Assembly (NCBI GenBank): GCA_029448655.1
Contig: JACCLO010000009.1
Span: 1,736,001-1,800,000 of the forward strand
DNA: 64,000 bases
Source of the DNA: Wolfiporia cocos
Lineage: Eukaryota; Basidiomycota; Agaricomycetes; Polyporales; Phaeolaceae
Direction: 5' to 3'
The notes under the pieces are model-generated. The model ran no database searches and had not been told where the DNA came from. It was given only the letters and a program-made list of their open reading frames with translations. This document shows, in pieces, positions 47,969 through 60,931 of this stretch. Position 1 is the first letter of the stretch; every line of letters starts with the position of its first letter. A program made the translations under genes and the position numbers.

Positions 47969-49314
47969 ATTGCGACCTGCTATTCCATGAAGAGTGGTCA
48001 ACGAATGCTTCTCACCAGCCCACGCATCATTATCAAACCTGGTTCCTCTAAATCGATAATCCTTTAGTTCAGTGGCACCCTACCTTCACAAAGATCGAAC
48101 GGAGTAGCTTATTCAGGATAGCTACAGAGCCCTGTGTCAGTGTACACAGTCAGCACCTAGCGATGCAGTCAATCGCATACCTGCACGTGAAGCCTCCCGA
48201 ATCCGAATATGACTATTATAGGACTCACGAATTCGTACTCACAATATCATAATACACAAGAACAGATTTATATGCTAATATGTCGTTCGATATCGCCCAC
48301 AGTGGGTGAATGGTCAGAGGTAAAGCTTGTCAGTCTTGCATAGTTCACAACCGTTCACAGTTGGGATCAAAATTTATGTATCCAATGGATCGGAGTTATC
48401 AAGTGAATGATCCTCGCAAGCGTTACTTATCAGGACTGCATTGGCACTCTCCAAGTCCAGCTTGTGTAGTCATGTTCTTGTTGGATAACTAAAACATAGG
48501 TGTTCGACCCATTGACAGAAAGTTGGTGGAAACAAGCATACACAATGATATATGTACATGTTTCCTAGGTAGAAGCCCAGGGATAACAATATATCATGGC
48601 AACTCCATGAGGTGGGACTACGATGTAAGGCTCCTTGCGTTTTATACATCAGGCCGGCTGGAACGCAATGAAGTGTACGTTGCATGTTCTAGCATCATAT
48701 GTTCCAATATTGTCCGTTCGGGTTGCACAGGTAATACCATGCAATGTCCATGGCAGCACCATGTACCCTCGGGACCGCTGGTCGTGACATCCTCCCGTCA
48801 GCAAGGCCAGAGACGCAGGATTACACCCTAGACTCCGGGCTGCAGCTGGCGAATATCCACAGAGGCGGGACTTTTGGTGCGCAATACGCGCGGATTAGCA
48901 TTATGTACAGCAGAGTGCCAGGGCACGTAGATCGATGCAGATGCAGTATGGCGCGCGGCCGTCTAGAGATCCAAGATACACACCCCCGAATATGGTACGC
49001 GTCGTCGAGACCACTCCGCCCACGCACCAGCGGAGGACAGCCACAAGAAACGCTGTCAGCGGCCAGCATTACTGGGTGTCCAGCCCGAAGCAAGATTAGA
49101 AATATCGTTAGTATATGTTGAAAGATCTGTGGCAATACAGCAACGTGAGCCGACGCAACTGTAACGCGTGGGGTAGGACAGGTAGGACAGAGAGTCAAGC
49201 ACTCACGGTCGTCACACGGTCATTACGAGGACCGCTCGGTCGGTCACTAGTCGGTCAGTAAGTCGGTCATTCATTCGGTGGGTTTGTCGTCAGTCAGTCA
49301 GCAGGCCCTGTCCC
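47969..49314. other. Intergenic 1.3 kb, no gene recognised
   Basis: No protein motif seen. The stretch 49205-49280 is rich in CGGTC units (listed as a repeat). Confidence 0.45.
49205..49280. repeat. Imperfect CGGTC/GTCGGTCA satellite-like tract
   Basis: About seven CGGTC units lie at irregular 4-16 nt spacing, including TCGGTCGGTCACTAGTCGGT, followed by GTCAGTCAGTCA. It lies directly downstream of the DUF6533 gene stop. Confidence 0.6.
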
Positions 49315-51462
49315 TCATCCAGACGAGTCGTCCTTCGTCCTCGGCGTCGCATCCCCACCCCACACGACCCGGGGCGCGCAGAAAGACGCCATTGCGCGCT
49401 CACGGCAGGCCTCCGCGTCTGCGTCGCACTCGACTGTGATGCTGCGCGTGACTTGCACATGTACGTCGAGCTCGACGTCGCTCAGCCCGCGCACCATGTC
49501 CGCGTCCAAGTCCGTCGCGGACTGGCCTTCGGGCGGCGCGCTCAGGTCGTACTCCTCGTCCAGTCGGCTCTTGTCCTCCGTGTACACTGAGCGCATCGCG
49601 CGAGAGACGCTGCGGGGCGAGTGCAGCGGATGCGAGACGTGATGCACCGTGCGGTGGTGTTCTGCTGCGGCGTCTGCGGGAAGCGTGAGTATATACTGGG
49701 AATGGCGAGAGAAACGTCATACCGCGGAGGTGGATGAGGATACGCTGGCTCATGATCCAGGTAACGGTTTCGCCGAGGCAGGCTCTAGTAGAGATGTCAA
49801 TAAATCCTGCTGGAGGCACGAATCAACATATACGAACCCAGCGCTCTACTCAATGTTGATTCAGTATGTCAGCGTCAAGAAGGGATCATCGAGTGCGCCT
49901 GACCTGTGTAAGTTCGTCGGTCGTGTGAAACAAGATCAAGTTCAAGATGTTCATTGCTGCGCATTGTCAGAGCAAGAAAACAAAGAGCTCAAACGGGCTG
50001 ATACAATACCTGTGATCACCACAAAGGATCCGACGCCATCGTACAACATCCTGTGGGAGGTTGAGTTCGAGGTAACCCTGGTGCTACCAGTATAATACTC
50101 ACAACTTCATGAGTCGAGTCAGCCTGCGATCTTTGTCAGCGCTCCGTACCACGGCGCAGGCATATCACTCACCTGCCGGAGGGTGGTGTATACCGCAGCA
50201 AGTAGAACGTCGAGACAGTGAGCGTTGAGAGATCATAGAAAATCGCCACGACGTAGTATATCCATGCATATAGGTGTCGCACATTATCGGCGCCAATGCA
50301 GCTGGCGCATTTGATCAGCGAAGCGCATTAACGTGTAATGCGGCGAAGCTTACTTGTGCGCCTGCGCGCGCCAAATTCGCAGAGATTGATAGCCGTCATC
50401 GCGCACAGAAGCGGGGCACTTACATCACTCTGAGCATCTACAGATTGACGGTCAGCGACTGCCTCCTTGGGCGTCCACATGATTGACAAAACTTACACTG
50501 GATGCCGTAAAGGTTGGTGATCCACTCCGCCTAGGGGGAGTTACAGCTACAACGGGGTCGTGACGATCCAGAAGACTCACCACAATCACGAGAACAAACA
50601 GTATCGGCAGCACCCATGTGACCAGGGTGGCGCGCCTCGCGATGTTGAGAGTCCTGCACAAGGCACGGAATGAGTCGGTGACATCAATGGGAAGCTTCGC
50701 TTCGCGAAGCACGAGGCGGCATGCGGCCGGGGACGATGTAAGGGTACGGCCTTGGCAACCACTTAGTGGGTCACGCCGACGAGCAAGCGGGTGCGTTGTA
50801 CGGCGATTGCTGCTAGCTCGAGGGCCTCTCACCCGATAGCAGCTGTGCGAAACCCATCGCTGGAGGCGCATGGCGAAACAGCGGCATGGCGCGGCGCGTG
50901 GACGGACGAATGGGGTAACGTACCTGATCCCCAGAATAATTTGTGAGACCATAGTTTGCACAACTGGTCGCGGTCAACGAAGACATTCGTTCTGAAGACG
51001 AAGGGTCGCTCACCCTTGAAGATGGCTCCGACGATGAAATAATGTTTACATTCTCCGGCGGAGAACACCCCAAAGTATCCGACGGAGCTTGTTGTCAGTG
51101 CAATGACACTGATGTATCTGTTTTTAAAGAAGGCCTGTCGCACATAGTAGGACAGCAGAGTTGTTAGAAACACACCTCATGAGGATGAACAGCAAGCATC
51201 CCGGGCTTATTCTCCACGATTTCTGGCACTTGTAAAATCGCCATTCCGCCGGGAGGGTCATGATAAAGCTGTTTGGTCATATCTGAGCGGGCTGGCAAGC
51301 CACAATAGGCGAAACGTACTCGTAGGCAGCGATGGAGATGGCCGTGATTCGTAAATATGAGGCTCCATTGTTGGTGATCATCGGTGCAGACGCTTGCAGC
51401 GTCGGCGCGCCTGCCACCATAGGCCAGCTCGCAGAGCTAGCTGAGGAGTTGTAAGTATACAT
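49315..51462 (-). CDS. DUF6533 seven-transmembrane protein
   Basis: A many-exon gene for a basidiomycete-specific membrane protein. The N-terminal DUF6533 block reads AAYDFIMTLPAEWRFYKCQK, then CLLFILMRYISVIALTTSSV, FSAGECKHYFIVGAIFK, VQTMVSQIILGIRTLNIARR, VTWVLPILFVLVIVAEWI, YAWIYYVVAIFYDLSTLTVS, RMLYDGVGSFVVITG, and the terminal ETVTWIMSQRILIHLRDAAA. These are about seven hydrophobic helices. The cytoplasmic tail (about 120 residues, 49315-49680) is acidic and contains a beta-like stretch DVHVQVTRSITVECDADA, usual for the family. The start at 51462 is the first ATG in frame. These families are large and lineage-specific; function is unknown, and a receptor-like role is only a guess from topology. 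Confidence 0.82.
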
Positions 51463-52255
51463 GCGACAAAGACATCGAGGGAAAGGACAAGTTGCGTCCG
51501 CGTCCGAACTCGCGGTTTGGCAGAGATCTCTGCCAGATCCTCCCGGCGTGGCGCCCGCGATACCGATACCGCGGCAGTTTCCCACCGACCGGAAGAGGCT
51601 GTTCAGACAACACGTTCCGGCTTGTGCGAGAAATAAGCGGTTTGTAATGGGATCAACAGCGCAAGCGGAACGAAACATATTGCAGCGCCGAGCCGCGTCT
51701 CTAGTTCTTCTGCACGACGAGCGCCCACGTCGACGGCAGGTGACCGCGTCAGTCAGCCACAGCGGGCCCGCCACAAACGAGCCACGCGCACAGAGGTTGG
51801 AATTGATTCTATCATCATGTGGCATCCATACGAGGCTCGCGCACAGTAGCGGCCCATATGTCCGGTGATAGAGTCGCAATTATGGCAAAGATGTCACCAT
51901 ACACTCGGACGGCACAGACGATTCATACAAGCCGTCATGGTCACGATAGTGAGCTGTGTCATTGAACAGGAGCATATGTGATGCTGCATAGAATGCAGTG
52001 CGGCTGTCCCAAGTGCCATGGGTCGTCTGACCTGGTCATATCCGATCACTTTAGCTCTAGCAGCTAATTCGCAGCACCGAATCGCTGAATGAACCGCCGG
52101 AGATTATACAAATCCATCGAGGTTTTCTCCGAGACCCCGCTCTATTTTGATTGGCTGATGGCGTAGCAAATCATGTACATGGCTACAAAGACATGCATGG
52201 TGAGCGAGAGCCACAGTCAGCCACATCGCATGCCACATGCCCGACTTGCGCCTTT
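51463..52255. other. Intergenic upstream of DUF6533 gene
   Basis: Frames here are shadows or short; no motif seen. It contains the presumptive promoter of the DUF6533 gene and the 3' flank of LYS2. Confidence 0.5.
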
Positions 52256-55200
52256 TTACACACCACTGCGCCCGACCGCGCGGGTCACAGGGCCGTCGCC
52301 GAGCTGTGGCAGCTTTTGAATGCCTTCCGCCGCCGGCGGAGGCAAGAACTCTGTGCGGACGAGCCACGCAAGATACCGGCCCATGAGCTCGTCGTCTACC
52401 GTGCGGTTCGTTTGTTGAACGTGCGGCGCGAGCAGCGCCCGCATATTCGCATCGTTCAGCTCCGGCGCCTTCGTGCTCGTCGGCAGGTCGTCGAGCACAA
52501 AGTGCAGCAGCGGGAACAGCGCATTGTCCTGCACCTCCATCACGTGCCGCTCGAGCTGCCGCCGCCACACGAGGTACTCGCAGCGTTCCGTGCCGTACCC
52601 GTAGCGGGCGAGCGCCGACAGGAAGGCGTTGAACGTCGGCCGCGGGTGCGCCGCGACGTGTAGCACGCTCAGGCAGTCCCGTGGCGCCGGCAGGGGCGCC
52701 ACCGCCGCGAGCGCCGTGCACCGCGCTACATGGTCGACAGGTACCATATTCACCGTGTTGTTGATATCGGGCACGAGGCCGAGCTGGATGCAGCCCTTGA
52801 CCATGCGCCAGATAAAGTCATCTGTGTTGGTGACTAGCAAGCGAGATAGCGTCAGCACGATGCCGATGGCGTGCAAGAAAGCCATGACCGACCTGCTGAC
52901 TGCGAGTCTCCCACTACGTATCCCGGCCGCACGATGTGGCCCCTCAATCCGCGACGCCCAGCCTCGAAGAGCAGCTTCTCGGACACCCACTTGCTCTGCC
53001 CGTAGCCCGTCTTGAGGGACGTCCGCGCGCCATCCAGATCGTCGCTCTCGGGGATACCTCCTAGACTGTTTTGGTCCCGCGATAACGTATCCGATAGCTG
53101 GACGTAATACTCGGTGTCGATAGCTGACGTTGAGGACACGAAGACGAAGAGCTTGGGCTTGCTGATAGCGGCTAGTTCCATCGCGGTAAGCGTTCCGAGT
53201 ACGTTAGCTGGCCGGAGCCGCTCGTACGGATAGACCCAGTGGACCTACGCGAACATCGCCGTTAGTGCCGTAGAGGTATTCATCAGTCCACACATACCAG
53301 AGCGCCATTGTGAACGATAGCGTCGGCTTCCTGCGCTATGCGATCCCAGCTCGACTGGCCCAACCCGAATAAGTCCTGGTCCAGGTCACCCTTGACCACT
53401 TCCAGCTTGGACTGCATCTCCTCATCCCATACACCGCGCCCACTAGCAGTATCCCGCAAGCGCTGTAGAGCGGCACTGTCATCCGGGGCGCGAACAAGAC
53501 AGATTACCTTCTTCACGCGCTCCGGCCGGGTCAAGAGATCGCGCAGAATGAATGCGCCCAGGAAGCCGGTAGCCCCGGTCAGGAAGACTGTTAGCGGGCG
53601 ACTATTATAGTCGTCGGAAACTGCCGCATACGACGGGCGCAGCTTGGACAAAAGGCTCTCGTAGTCTTCGCTGTAAGTTACCTTCTTCGACACAGATCGC
53701 TTCATCGCCGCCTTCACGGCGGACCCGGGCGACGGCGGCACGGACGGCTTGTCCCCGTCCTGCCCTGCGAAGCCCAAGTCCGCATTGCGCAGCTCATCCA
53801 CCGCTGCGGCAAGGGCGCTGATTGTGGGCTTGTCGAAGACGAGCCCGAGGGGCGCCTCGACCAGGAAAGCCTTGCGGATTTCAAAGATGAGCCGAGTTGC
53901 AAGAATGGAATGTCCGCCGACGTCGAAGAAGCTTTCGTCCAGCGGTATGGGCGATGGAGGATTCGGCAAGATGCGGGCCCAAATGGTGCGAATGGCGTCC
54001 TCCGTAGGCGTCGCAGCGGGGCCACGATGGGACTCGGCGGAGGCTGCTTGGGCCGTGTCCGGGAAGGGCAGTGCAGGCTTATCGATCTTGCCGTTGGGAT
54101 TGAGTGGCATGCGCTTGAGCGGAACGAACACTACCCGTCACCTTCGTAAGTGACAGATCACTAATACCACAGCATCTGCGATACGCACACGTCGGGACAC
54201 TGTAACTGGGCAGCTTCTTCTTGAGGTACTCCCGAATGTCCTTGATCAATCGCCTATACTTCCGCATACCAGTAACAAAGCCCTTGTCATCCTCCGCATC
54301 CGTGATGTCACTCTCAAACTCGTTCAGCGCAGGTCCGTTCACGGGGACGAAGTAGCTGACGAGAACCTTCTCCTCGTCCTTGTCTCGTCGCACAAGCGTG
54401 ACATTCTCGCGAATGAGCGGGTGCTGACTCAAATATAGGTCGATCTCGCCAAGCTCGATGCGGAAGCCACGGATCTTGACCTGGTCGTCTGCGCGTCCAG
54501 TGCACTCCACAATGCCGTTGGGCAGATAGCGTCCAAGGTCGCCCGAGCGGTACATCCGGTCGCGCACGCCCTTCCAGAACTGCGCCTCGGGTCCGCTTTG
54601 CTCGCGAATTGTGTCCCTCCGCAGTGGCGCGCCGTCAGCAAACCAGTTGGCGACGAACTTCTCCGCGGTTGCCGATGGGTCGGAGTAGCCCTCCGCAAGG
54701 CCGCCCGAGCGGACGTAGATTTCGCCGACCTCGCCGACAGCGCAGGGCACAGTGCGGTCGTTGCGGTTCACGACGAGGAGCTGTACATCGACCATGCCCT
54801 CGCCTGCAGGCATGATTTCCTTCTGTGTCGCGAGGAAGGTCGCGTCCTCCGCGACGCTTGGAATCAAGAAATACGATACCGCACGCTGCGTCTCCGTCGT
54901 GCCGTACATGTTTACGATACGCACATTCGCAGCGAGCGACTGCAGACGTAGGCAGTCGCGCTTGGTGAGCACATCGCCAACGAAGAATGCGTTGCGCAAG
55001 GATGGGATCTGCCGCGTCGCTTGCGCGGAGAGGAGCTGACCCATTGCCGGTGTCAGATGCGTCACGGTCACTTCATTGTCTGCCATCCATTCTGCTAGTT
55101 GACCTGGGGTACCAATGTCCTCCGCCGTTGGAACGTATAGCTTGGCACCGAAGAACAGAGGCGTGAACACTGAGAACACAAGGGTTACGTTGAACACGGC

Positions 55201-56829
55201 GATGGGGGGTCAGAGAGACAAGGAGACGTACTATCACGCTGGATTGGATCGTGCGCAATGCCGCTCAGCATGGTGAATTTGGAATCTTCACTCAGCCCAA
55301 AGCGCTCTCCCATCCAAGGGAAGAAGTGTGTAAGACTGTAGTGCCTACCCCTGACTCCCTTGGGAATGCCGGTGCTGCCGCTCGTGAATGATAACGTGCC
55401 AACGCTGTCTGGGCCGAGCACGATGTCCGGGTCCACACCGGCCAGCTGCATCTGCGGTGTTAGCACATCGACGCCGTCCGCGTCTGCACCGCCAACAACG
55501 GTTCCATCTGCCTGTAGCTCAAGCGCAGGGACCTCTACACGGATCTGCAGCTCCGTCGAAATGAACTCGCGAACAGGCGGGCTGATCCTGCCGGCGCCCT
55601 TAAGCACCACGAGCGCACGCGGCTGAGCAACCTTGAGGTAGATCGTCTGTCGCGACGGAGGGTACGCAGGATCTAGCAGCGTATGCTGTCAGTCGCAAAC
55701 AGAGCCGGGAAGATGAGGCGGGCAGACGCGCACCTATGACGGAGAAGGTCGCGCCGGCCTTGAGCACGGCCATGACGGCGACAACGAGCTCGACGCTGCG
55801 GTACGCGTAAACCATCACGACCTCCTCGCGCTGCACGCCGCCCTGCACGAGGTGGTGCGCTAGCACATTCGACGCGTGCAGGATCGTGCGGTAGCCAAAC
55901 GTCCGCTTTTCCTGCGGCGCACCAAAGCTCGACGTGGGCAAGCACTGGATCACGCACGGTCGCTCTGGCCATCTGCGTGCATTCCGCGAGAAGACGTCTG
56001 TGATTGCGCCCTTCCAGTCGCACCAGTTGAGATCCGCAATAGAATCTGGCAGGATTGCCCGCTGGCTTGGTGTAAGCAATGGCACGGAGCCGACCGGTGC
56101 GACTGGATTCGCGGCGACCTTGCGCAGGAGGATAGACAGCTGGTCGACGATGCAAGTGATCCGCGCGGGAGTGAACAGCAAGGAGTTGTATAGCAAACGA
56201 AGTGTGATGTGCGGGGCGATGGAGCTACGGGTCGTTTCATGCTGGCGAGTCACGAAGACGGTTAGATCGGATGTCAGGCTCGTGCTGCGAAGAAAGTTGT
56301 CCTGGGGTGTGTCTGTCTCGTCGAAGAACCGCACTCGAAAGAGGGGTTGAGAGCTTTCTGCAGAATCAGTTTTGTCCTTCCCGAGTGCACGCACAATCGT
56401 TTCGTATGGAAGAGCATCTTCCTCCGCTTCTTTCTCCACCTGCTGCACCTTGCGGACGACTGCCCAGAATGGGTCGTCTGGGTTGACTGCTATACGAAGT
56501 ACAAGGGGATCCCGAGCGGTGGCCGATGATGAGCCGATGACAAGGTCTGTGTCGCCAGTGTACCGATGTAAGAGCACAGAGAATGCAACGAGAAGAAGGT
56601 GGAACGGAGATGCAGTCTTATATTCTGCGACCTCTTCCTCTTCTCCGTTGTCGTTCTCGTTGTAGAGGGCCAGCTTCAACAGACCCAGACATGTCTGCTC
56701 TGATAGGTCTGCAGAGAATGCAGCCTCGACAAGTCTATTCCCAGCTACTCGCGGATAGTCTGTCGGGAGAGAGATCGACGGTAAATTTTGCAAGCGAGAG
56801 ACCACTCTAGCTAGTCGTTCGTCGGCCAT
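52256..56829 (-). CDS. LYS2: L-2-aminoadipate reductase, large subunit (Lys2)
   Basis: Six exons (55734-56829, 55232-55672, 54189-55169, 53298-54130, 52893-53244, 52256-52833) close to 1426 residues, the family size. It reduces alpha-aminoadipate to the semialdehyde in the fungal lysine pathway, using ATP, a phosphopantetheine arm and NADPH. Domains in order: an N-terminal condensation-like region (to about 250); the adenylation domain with [13 protein letters not shown] near residue 460, [23 protein letters not shown] and [12 protein letters not shown]; the carrier domain with [12 protein letters not shown] near 915 (Ser is the phosphopantetheine site); and the reductase domain with [10 protein letters not shown] near 1030, [10 protein letters not shown] and YGQSKW. 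No residue loss is noted. It needs Lys5-type phosphopantetheinyl transferase, which is not in the window. Confidence 0.97.
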
Positions 56830-57162
56830 CGTTCACCAATGACCTCGAGTTGGTGAGGACCGGGGTGTAAATGGGCTGGGGACTGTACCAGTTCCTGCGT
56901 TCTAAATGAAATCTAGCCTGAGTGTCTGACTCGACCAAGCGGACTATTCAGCAAGTCGGCCGTTCAATCTCCGAAGGCTTTCGCCCGTGTCCGAGCTACA
57001 GAGCTAAGAACGAGACCCAAACAGCACCAGGATATATGTGAAGGACCTTTTCCGAGCTGCTTTCATTCTAGACACTGCGAGTCTACTTTACTCTGGGCTC
57101 GTCACGTGAATAGCGTAGCGTCATGAAAAGTCGATCAAATTGATCAAATTGATCGTGGGCGC
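56830..57162. other. LYS2 promoter region and flank of TIR element
   Basis: No gene. At 57131-57154 the sequence GATCAAATT is repeated in tandem and ends in GATC, just outside the inverted-repeat element. No TGACTC-type Gcn4/Cpc1 site was confidently placed. Confidence 0.4.
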
Positions 57163-57835
57163 TACTATCACTGGCCCACATACGTCCCGCCGAGTTTTGC
57201 CTCTATCTTCATGAAACCAAGCCCAAATCTCTCGGGATTTTTTAAAATGATGACTATGCATCTCTAGTATAAGACATATTTTTTCTAATCTCCGAAAGTG
57301 CATGCTGCATGATAACGAAGCCCATAAAGCATCGCAACAGCAATGCAACTTTTCTCCGAGCATCGGTCACGCCATCAGTCACGATCGCCAAATTGCCGAA
57401 CGCGCGGCATCAAACGGCATGACGCCATCGGTGCATTGCAACCACTAAGCCAGCAGGCATCAGAGGCTGAGTTCAGATTTGCCGACTGAGGATGTGGCTG
57501 ATGTCACACTTTGACTGCAATCTGCCTCTCTATATTGACACAATGCACACTTCCTCTCGGAAAATTACACGTGAAGCCTTAAGTATATTGAGAAGACGCA
57601 TTGTTATTTTGGAAGGATTTTGTCAAGGTTAAGACTGAGCCGAAGTCCATCAATAATTCTGATTGACATTGTTCATTTTTTCCTCTTCATCTACTAGAGT
57701 TTTTAATAATATGATTTGACAAGATCATGCGGATTGTAATATAGTCATAGTGTACAAATCTTCATAATTTTTGAATTCGAAGGAGGGAAAAAATTGCATT
57801 GCTGTTGCGATTGCATATGTGGGCCAGTGATAGTA
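57163..57835. mobile_element. Non-autonomous TIR element candidate (673 bp)
   Basis: The ends are a perfect 20-bp inverted repeat: TACTATCACTGGCCCACATA at 57163-57182 and its exact reverse complement at 57816-57835. A second, subterminal inverted pair exists: CATCGCAACAGCAATGCAAC at about 57332-57351 faces GCATTGCTGTTGCGATTGCA at about 57796-57815. The interior is AT-rich and has no convincing protein. This is the layout of a MITE or internally deleted DNA transposon. A target-site duplication is not obvious, so the true ends may lie slightly outside. Confidence 0.7.
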
Positions 57836-59317
57836 CGTCTCTTACCATGGCCGTGCCAGCTCTTTTTCCAGCCACCGATCGATATCCACCATTCAAACGC
57901 AGGGTTTGAGTATCAGAGGTCGAAAAGGCAGACAGTCATTGATTGGAGCAGTTATATTCATCAGATCTAATGTCACCTGCAGATCTAGAACAAGTTTCTT
58001 GAGTGCGAGCGTACGCGTAAGTCGCACTGTTGCTATGACAGGACAGCCAAAATCAATGTGAACGTTCAAACGTTGCTCTTCAATATGCAATATGGTAAGC
58101 GTGTGCTCTTTCTCCTCTCGCACATGATCCGGATGAGATTTGGCGTCGTGTCACAGACATGCACTTATGTCGTGTCCATTTTCGTCTCGATATCGTGCGG
58201 CAATGCTCTACGGCTAGCATCAGACAACGGTGTGCGGATTATAAAATGAACTCCTACGACTTGATTTCCCGCATCACTATGAGCAGCATGGCTGTTCCTG
58301 CTTGTAATGCGATGATGCTCGATGAAGTTCCTGGCAGCATATTGCAGGAGTGTACAGACGTATATTCTGCGTTGCATACGAGTTCTTTCGACAGCTATCA
58401 AAAATAGTCTCCATCATACTAAATAGTGATCACATCGTTTCTCAGTAACATAGATTGCGCGACTGAAGCTCTGCCCTGGAGCAAAGCTCCCTCATGACGA
58501 ATACCATGTCCGCGTCTTAATAATACCGCTCAGAGACGCGCGGCAGCGGTAGCGCGCGCTGGACCAGGTTCTTAAACTCCAGTGGCTGAGTAACTTGTAC
58601 ATTTCCTTACAGCAACTGCAGAATCACTTGGGGTGAAGTGTTATTGGGAATCGATACGCACAGATCGTTAACTCTCGCATTTAGCCCATCAGCAAAAACC
58701 CAGGTTATATATATAGAAATTTATATACATACATGTACATATATTCTCTGCATGCACTAAATGGTATCAAAAGTATTGCGGTGCATTGTATGCCCACGTC
58801 AGGCTCCTACGACATTGCCAATGCTAGCAAGTATTGCAGTGTATATATGATGCATGCTAGAATATAATTCGACATATATATGCGTGCATGATTGCGAGTG
58901 AATATATTATGCTTTTAACATTGTATGCATTGTAGCTAGGTACAAATGAAACACATGCACATATCTGTTACCAGTGGCCATAAAATACGTCAGACAGCAT
59001 GTATTAAACGTAGCAATCAGTCAACCAATACAATGGTCGAGCAACCACACAAATTGATTTAAGCAGGCATCAAGCATATGCAAGGCCACATACATCGATA
59101 TATAATCAGCAAGAATGCGCAAGAAATGAACTCAGAGAGTGAATAAAAGGGGAAAATGCATATTGAGCAAGCAGATAGCAGGACTTAATGTATGACGGCA
59201 ATGAGGTGTAAGAAAAAGCTGCAAGTATAAAAGAGTAATGCGGAGAGCATATGTAGAAGGAGTCATCGACATAGGTCAAGTCAGAGAAATAGTACAAAGC
59301 TGATATTGCAGCGGATG
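57836..59317. other. AT-rich intergenic, no gene recognised
   Basis: Low-complexity AT-rich DNA with TATATA/CATGTA runs around 58700-58760. Short frames without motifs. Consistent with transposon-derived or silent chromatin. Confidence 0.5.
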
Positions 59318-60931
59318 TCACATAGGCGGTGTTGCAATGCGCGCATTGCGACGGGCACGACGTTGTTCAGCAAGTTTCTCGGCAAGAGTGGGGCTGGTAT
59401 TGTTTACTTGCGGAGCACTAGAGGGTTCCTTCGCACCATAGACCCAGCTAATGTATGGAAGTTATCAGCTATAGTAATGACGATTGGAGAAGACGTACTA
59501 ATTCCACCATTCAAGAGTCTCTACAGCCCAATCATCCTCCGGATCGTCCTCAAACAGCTCGACAATCTTGTTAAAGAACTCAGTATAGTCAAAGTCACCA
59601 TCAGATAGACCCCATGAATCCTGTTCTGATAGGAAAAGACGAGTCTGTGTGCCAGGAGCAGTGTGTTTGTCTGGGTAGATTGCAGTTACGAGACAGCAGT
59701 AGCTTACCTGAACACATATATATGCAATTGCTCGTCCAGTAACACGTGAGATGCCACCAAGCTTCGACTTGGATGTTTTTCCGGAGGATGGGCCAGGTGT
59801 ATCCTTCTTTGCCGTGCGGGGTCCAGTAAATATGCAGCGAAAAGCCTATAACAAGCGACAGTGAAATGCATAGAGCTGTTGAGAAATAGGAAACTTACAC
59901 GCTGGATGATATACCCACGGCATAGACCGTTGTCGATATGGTCAGGGTCGTATGGAGTATCTTCATCATAAAGGAATGTGGGCCAGTCTCCTGCATTGAT
60001 CCTGATTTTACCTTTCAAAACATCCTCACAAAATCTGCAAATGAATTAGTGGGAGTAATGATTCGACAGAAGACTCACTGGTCAGGATCAGCATCAAATT
60101 CTGTAAGCATATGACGTGGGCAAAGGAGGCGAGCTGTAACATGATGGTGCCAACCACGTCCAGCCTTAGACCGTGTACCAGTAGGGATCGGTGGGACCAC
60201 ATTATCGGTATTGACGTTGTGAGGAACAAACGATATGCCACGGTCCTTGAGGGCGCTCACATCCTCTGTTCTGGCTTGCTTCGAAAATTCATCAACCTAA
60301 AGACGCCTCGTCAGCTAGCAATTTTAAAATGGCATATACTTACAAAGCGGTGAAGCGGCTGAAGCTCATGGAGGTTGCACTCTTTGATTCGTCGGCGAAG
60401 TGGTCTACCAATCATTCGCGAGTATTTTCTGTAGACTTCTAATGCTAGCCTAATCCTGTATTTGTCCCTATGGGAGTAGTTATGCTGGTATGTATGCACA
60501 TATAGTGACCAGGCCCAGACAGCAGCTTGCCGGCGCAACTAGAGCAGGTGAATCTGACTTACATTGCAGGAAATGCCTCTAAAAACACCCCAATCTCTGG
60601 CATCTCATGAACATTGAGGCTCTCCCGAAAATGACCGACCTCCAGTGCATCTTCGAAAGAACTGTAGGGGCTGATCGTGCGAGGAAGCGATTTTGCAGCC
60701 TTCACAAAAGGCACAAGAGTTGGGGTCTTGAGTCTAAGTACAACATATTAGCAGGTCTCATCACATATAAAGTTGGACTTACGCTGCGCTCTTGCTACGA
60801 GGAGAAATCATTTCAAGCTTGCTGAGGAATCTCTTGAAGGACTCATAGTCTTCAAGGGGATCCTCGTTCTCATGGTCACGGGAAATGGGCTCAGGAGATG
60901 GGGCAGAATGAGGCTGTGGTCGAGAAGGCAT
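59318..60931 (-). CDS. DUF6698 protein, transposon-associated family
   Basis: The first exon (60783-60931) is Pro/Ser-rich and acidic. Later exons carry RRQAAVWAWSLYVH, ISFVPHNVNTDN, FCEDVLKGKIRINAGDWPTF, YDPDHIDNGLCRGYIIQRAF, CIFTGPRTAKKDTPG, SKLGGISRVTGRAIAYICVQ, and TRLFLSEQDSWG followed by FFNKIVELFEDDPED and VETLEWWN. This matches DUF6698, an Agaricomycete family of unknown function seen in many copies. The tail is basic (LAEKLAEQRRARRNAR). The junction after exon 2 is unresolved: GTAAGT at about 60562 and the next acceptor are only 24 nt apart and do not keep frame, while an upstream GTGTTT donor would. The gene may be damaged there. It lies head-to-head with the Plavaka-type transposase. 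Confidence 0.72.

Noticed and set aside
60539..60562. 24-nt GT-AG segment in the DUF6698 gene as an ultra-short intron
   Set aside because: Removing it does not keep the frame, unlike the MYND case; damage or an upstream donor is more likely.
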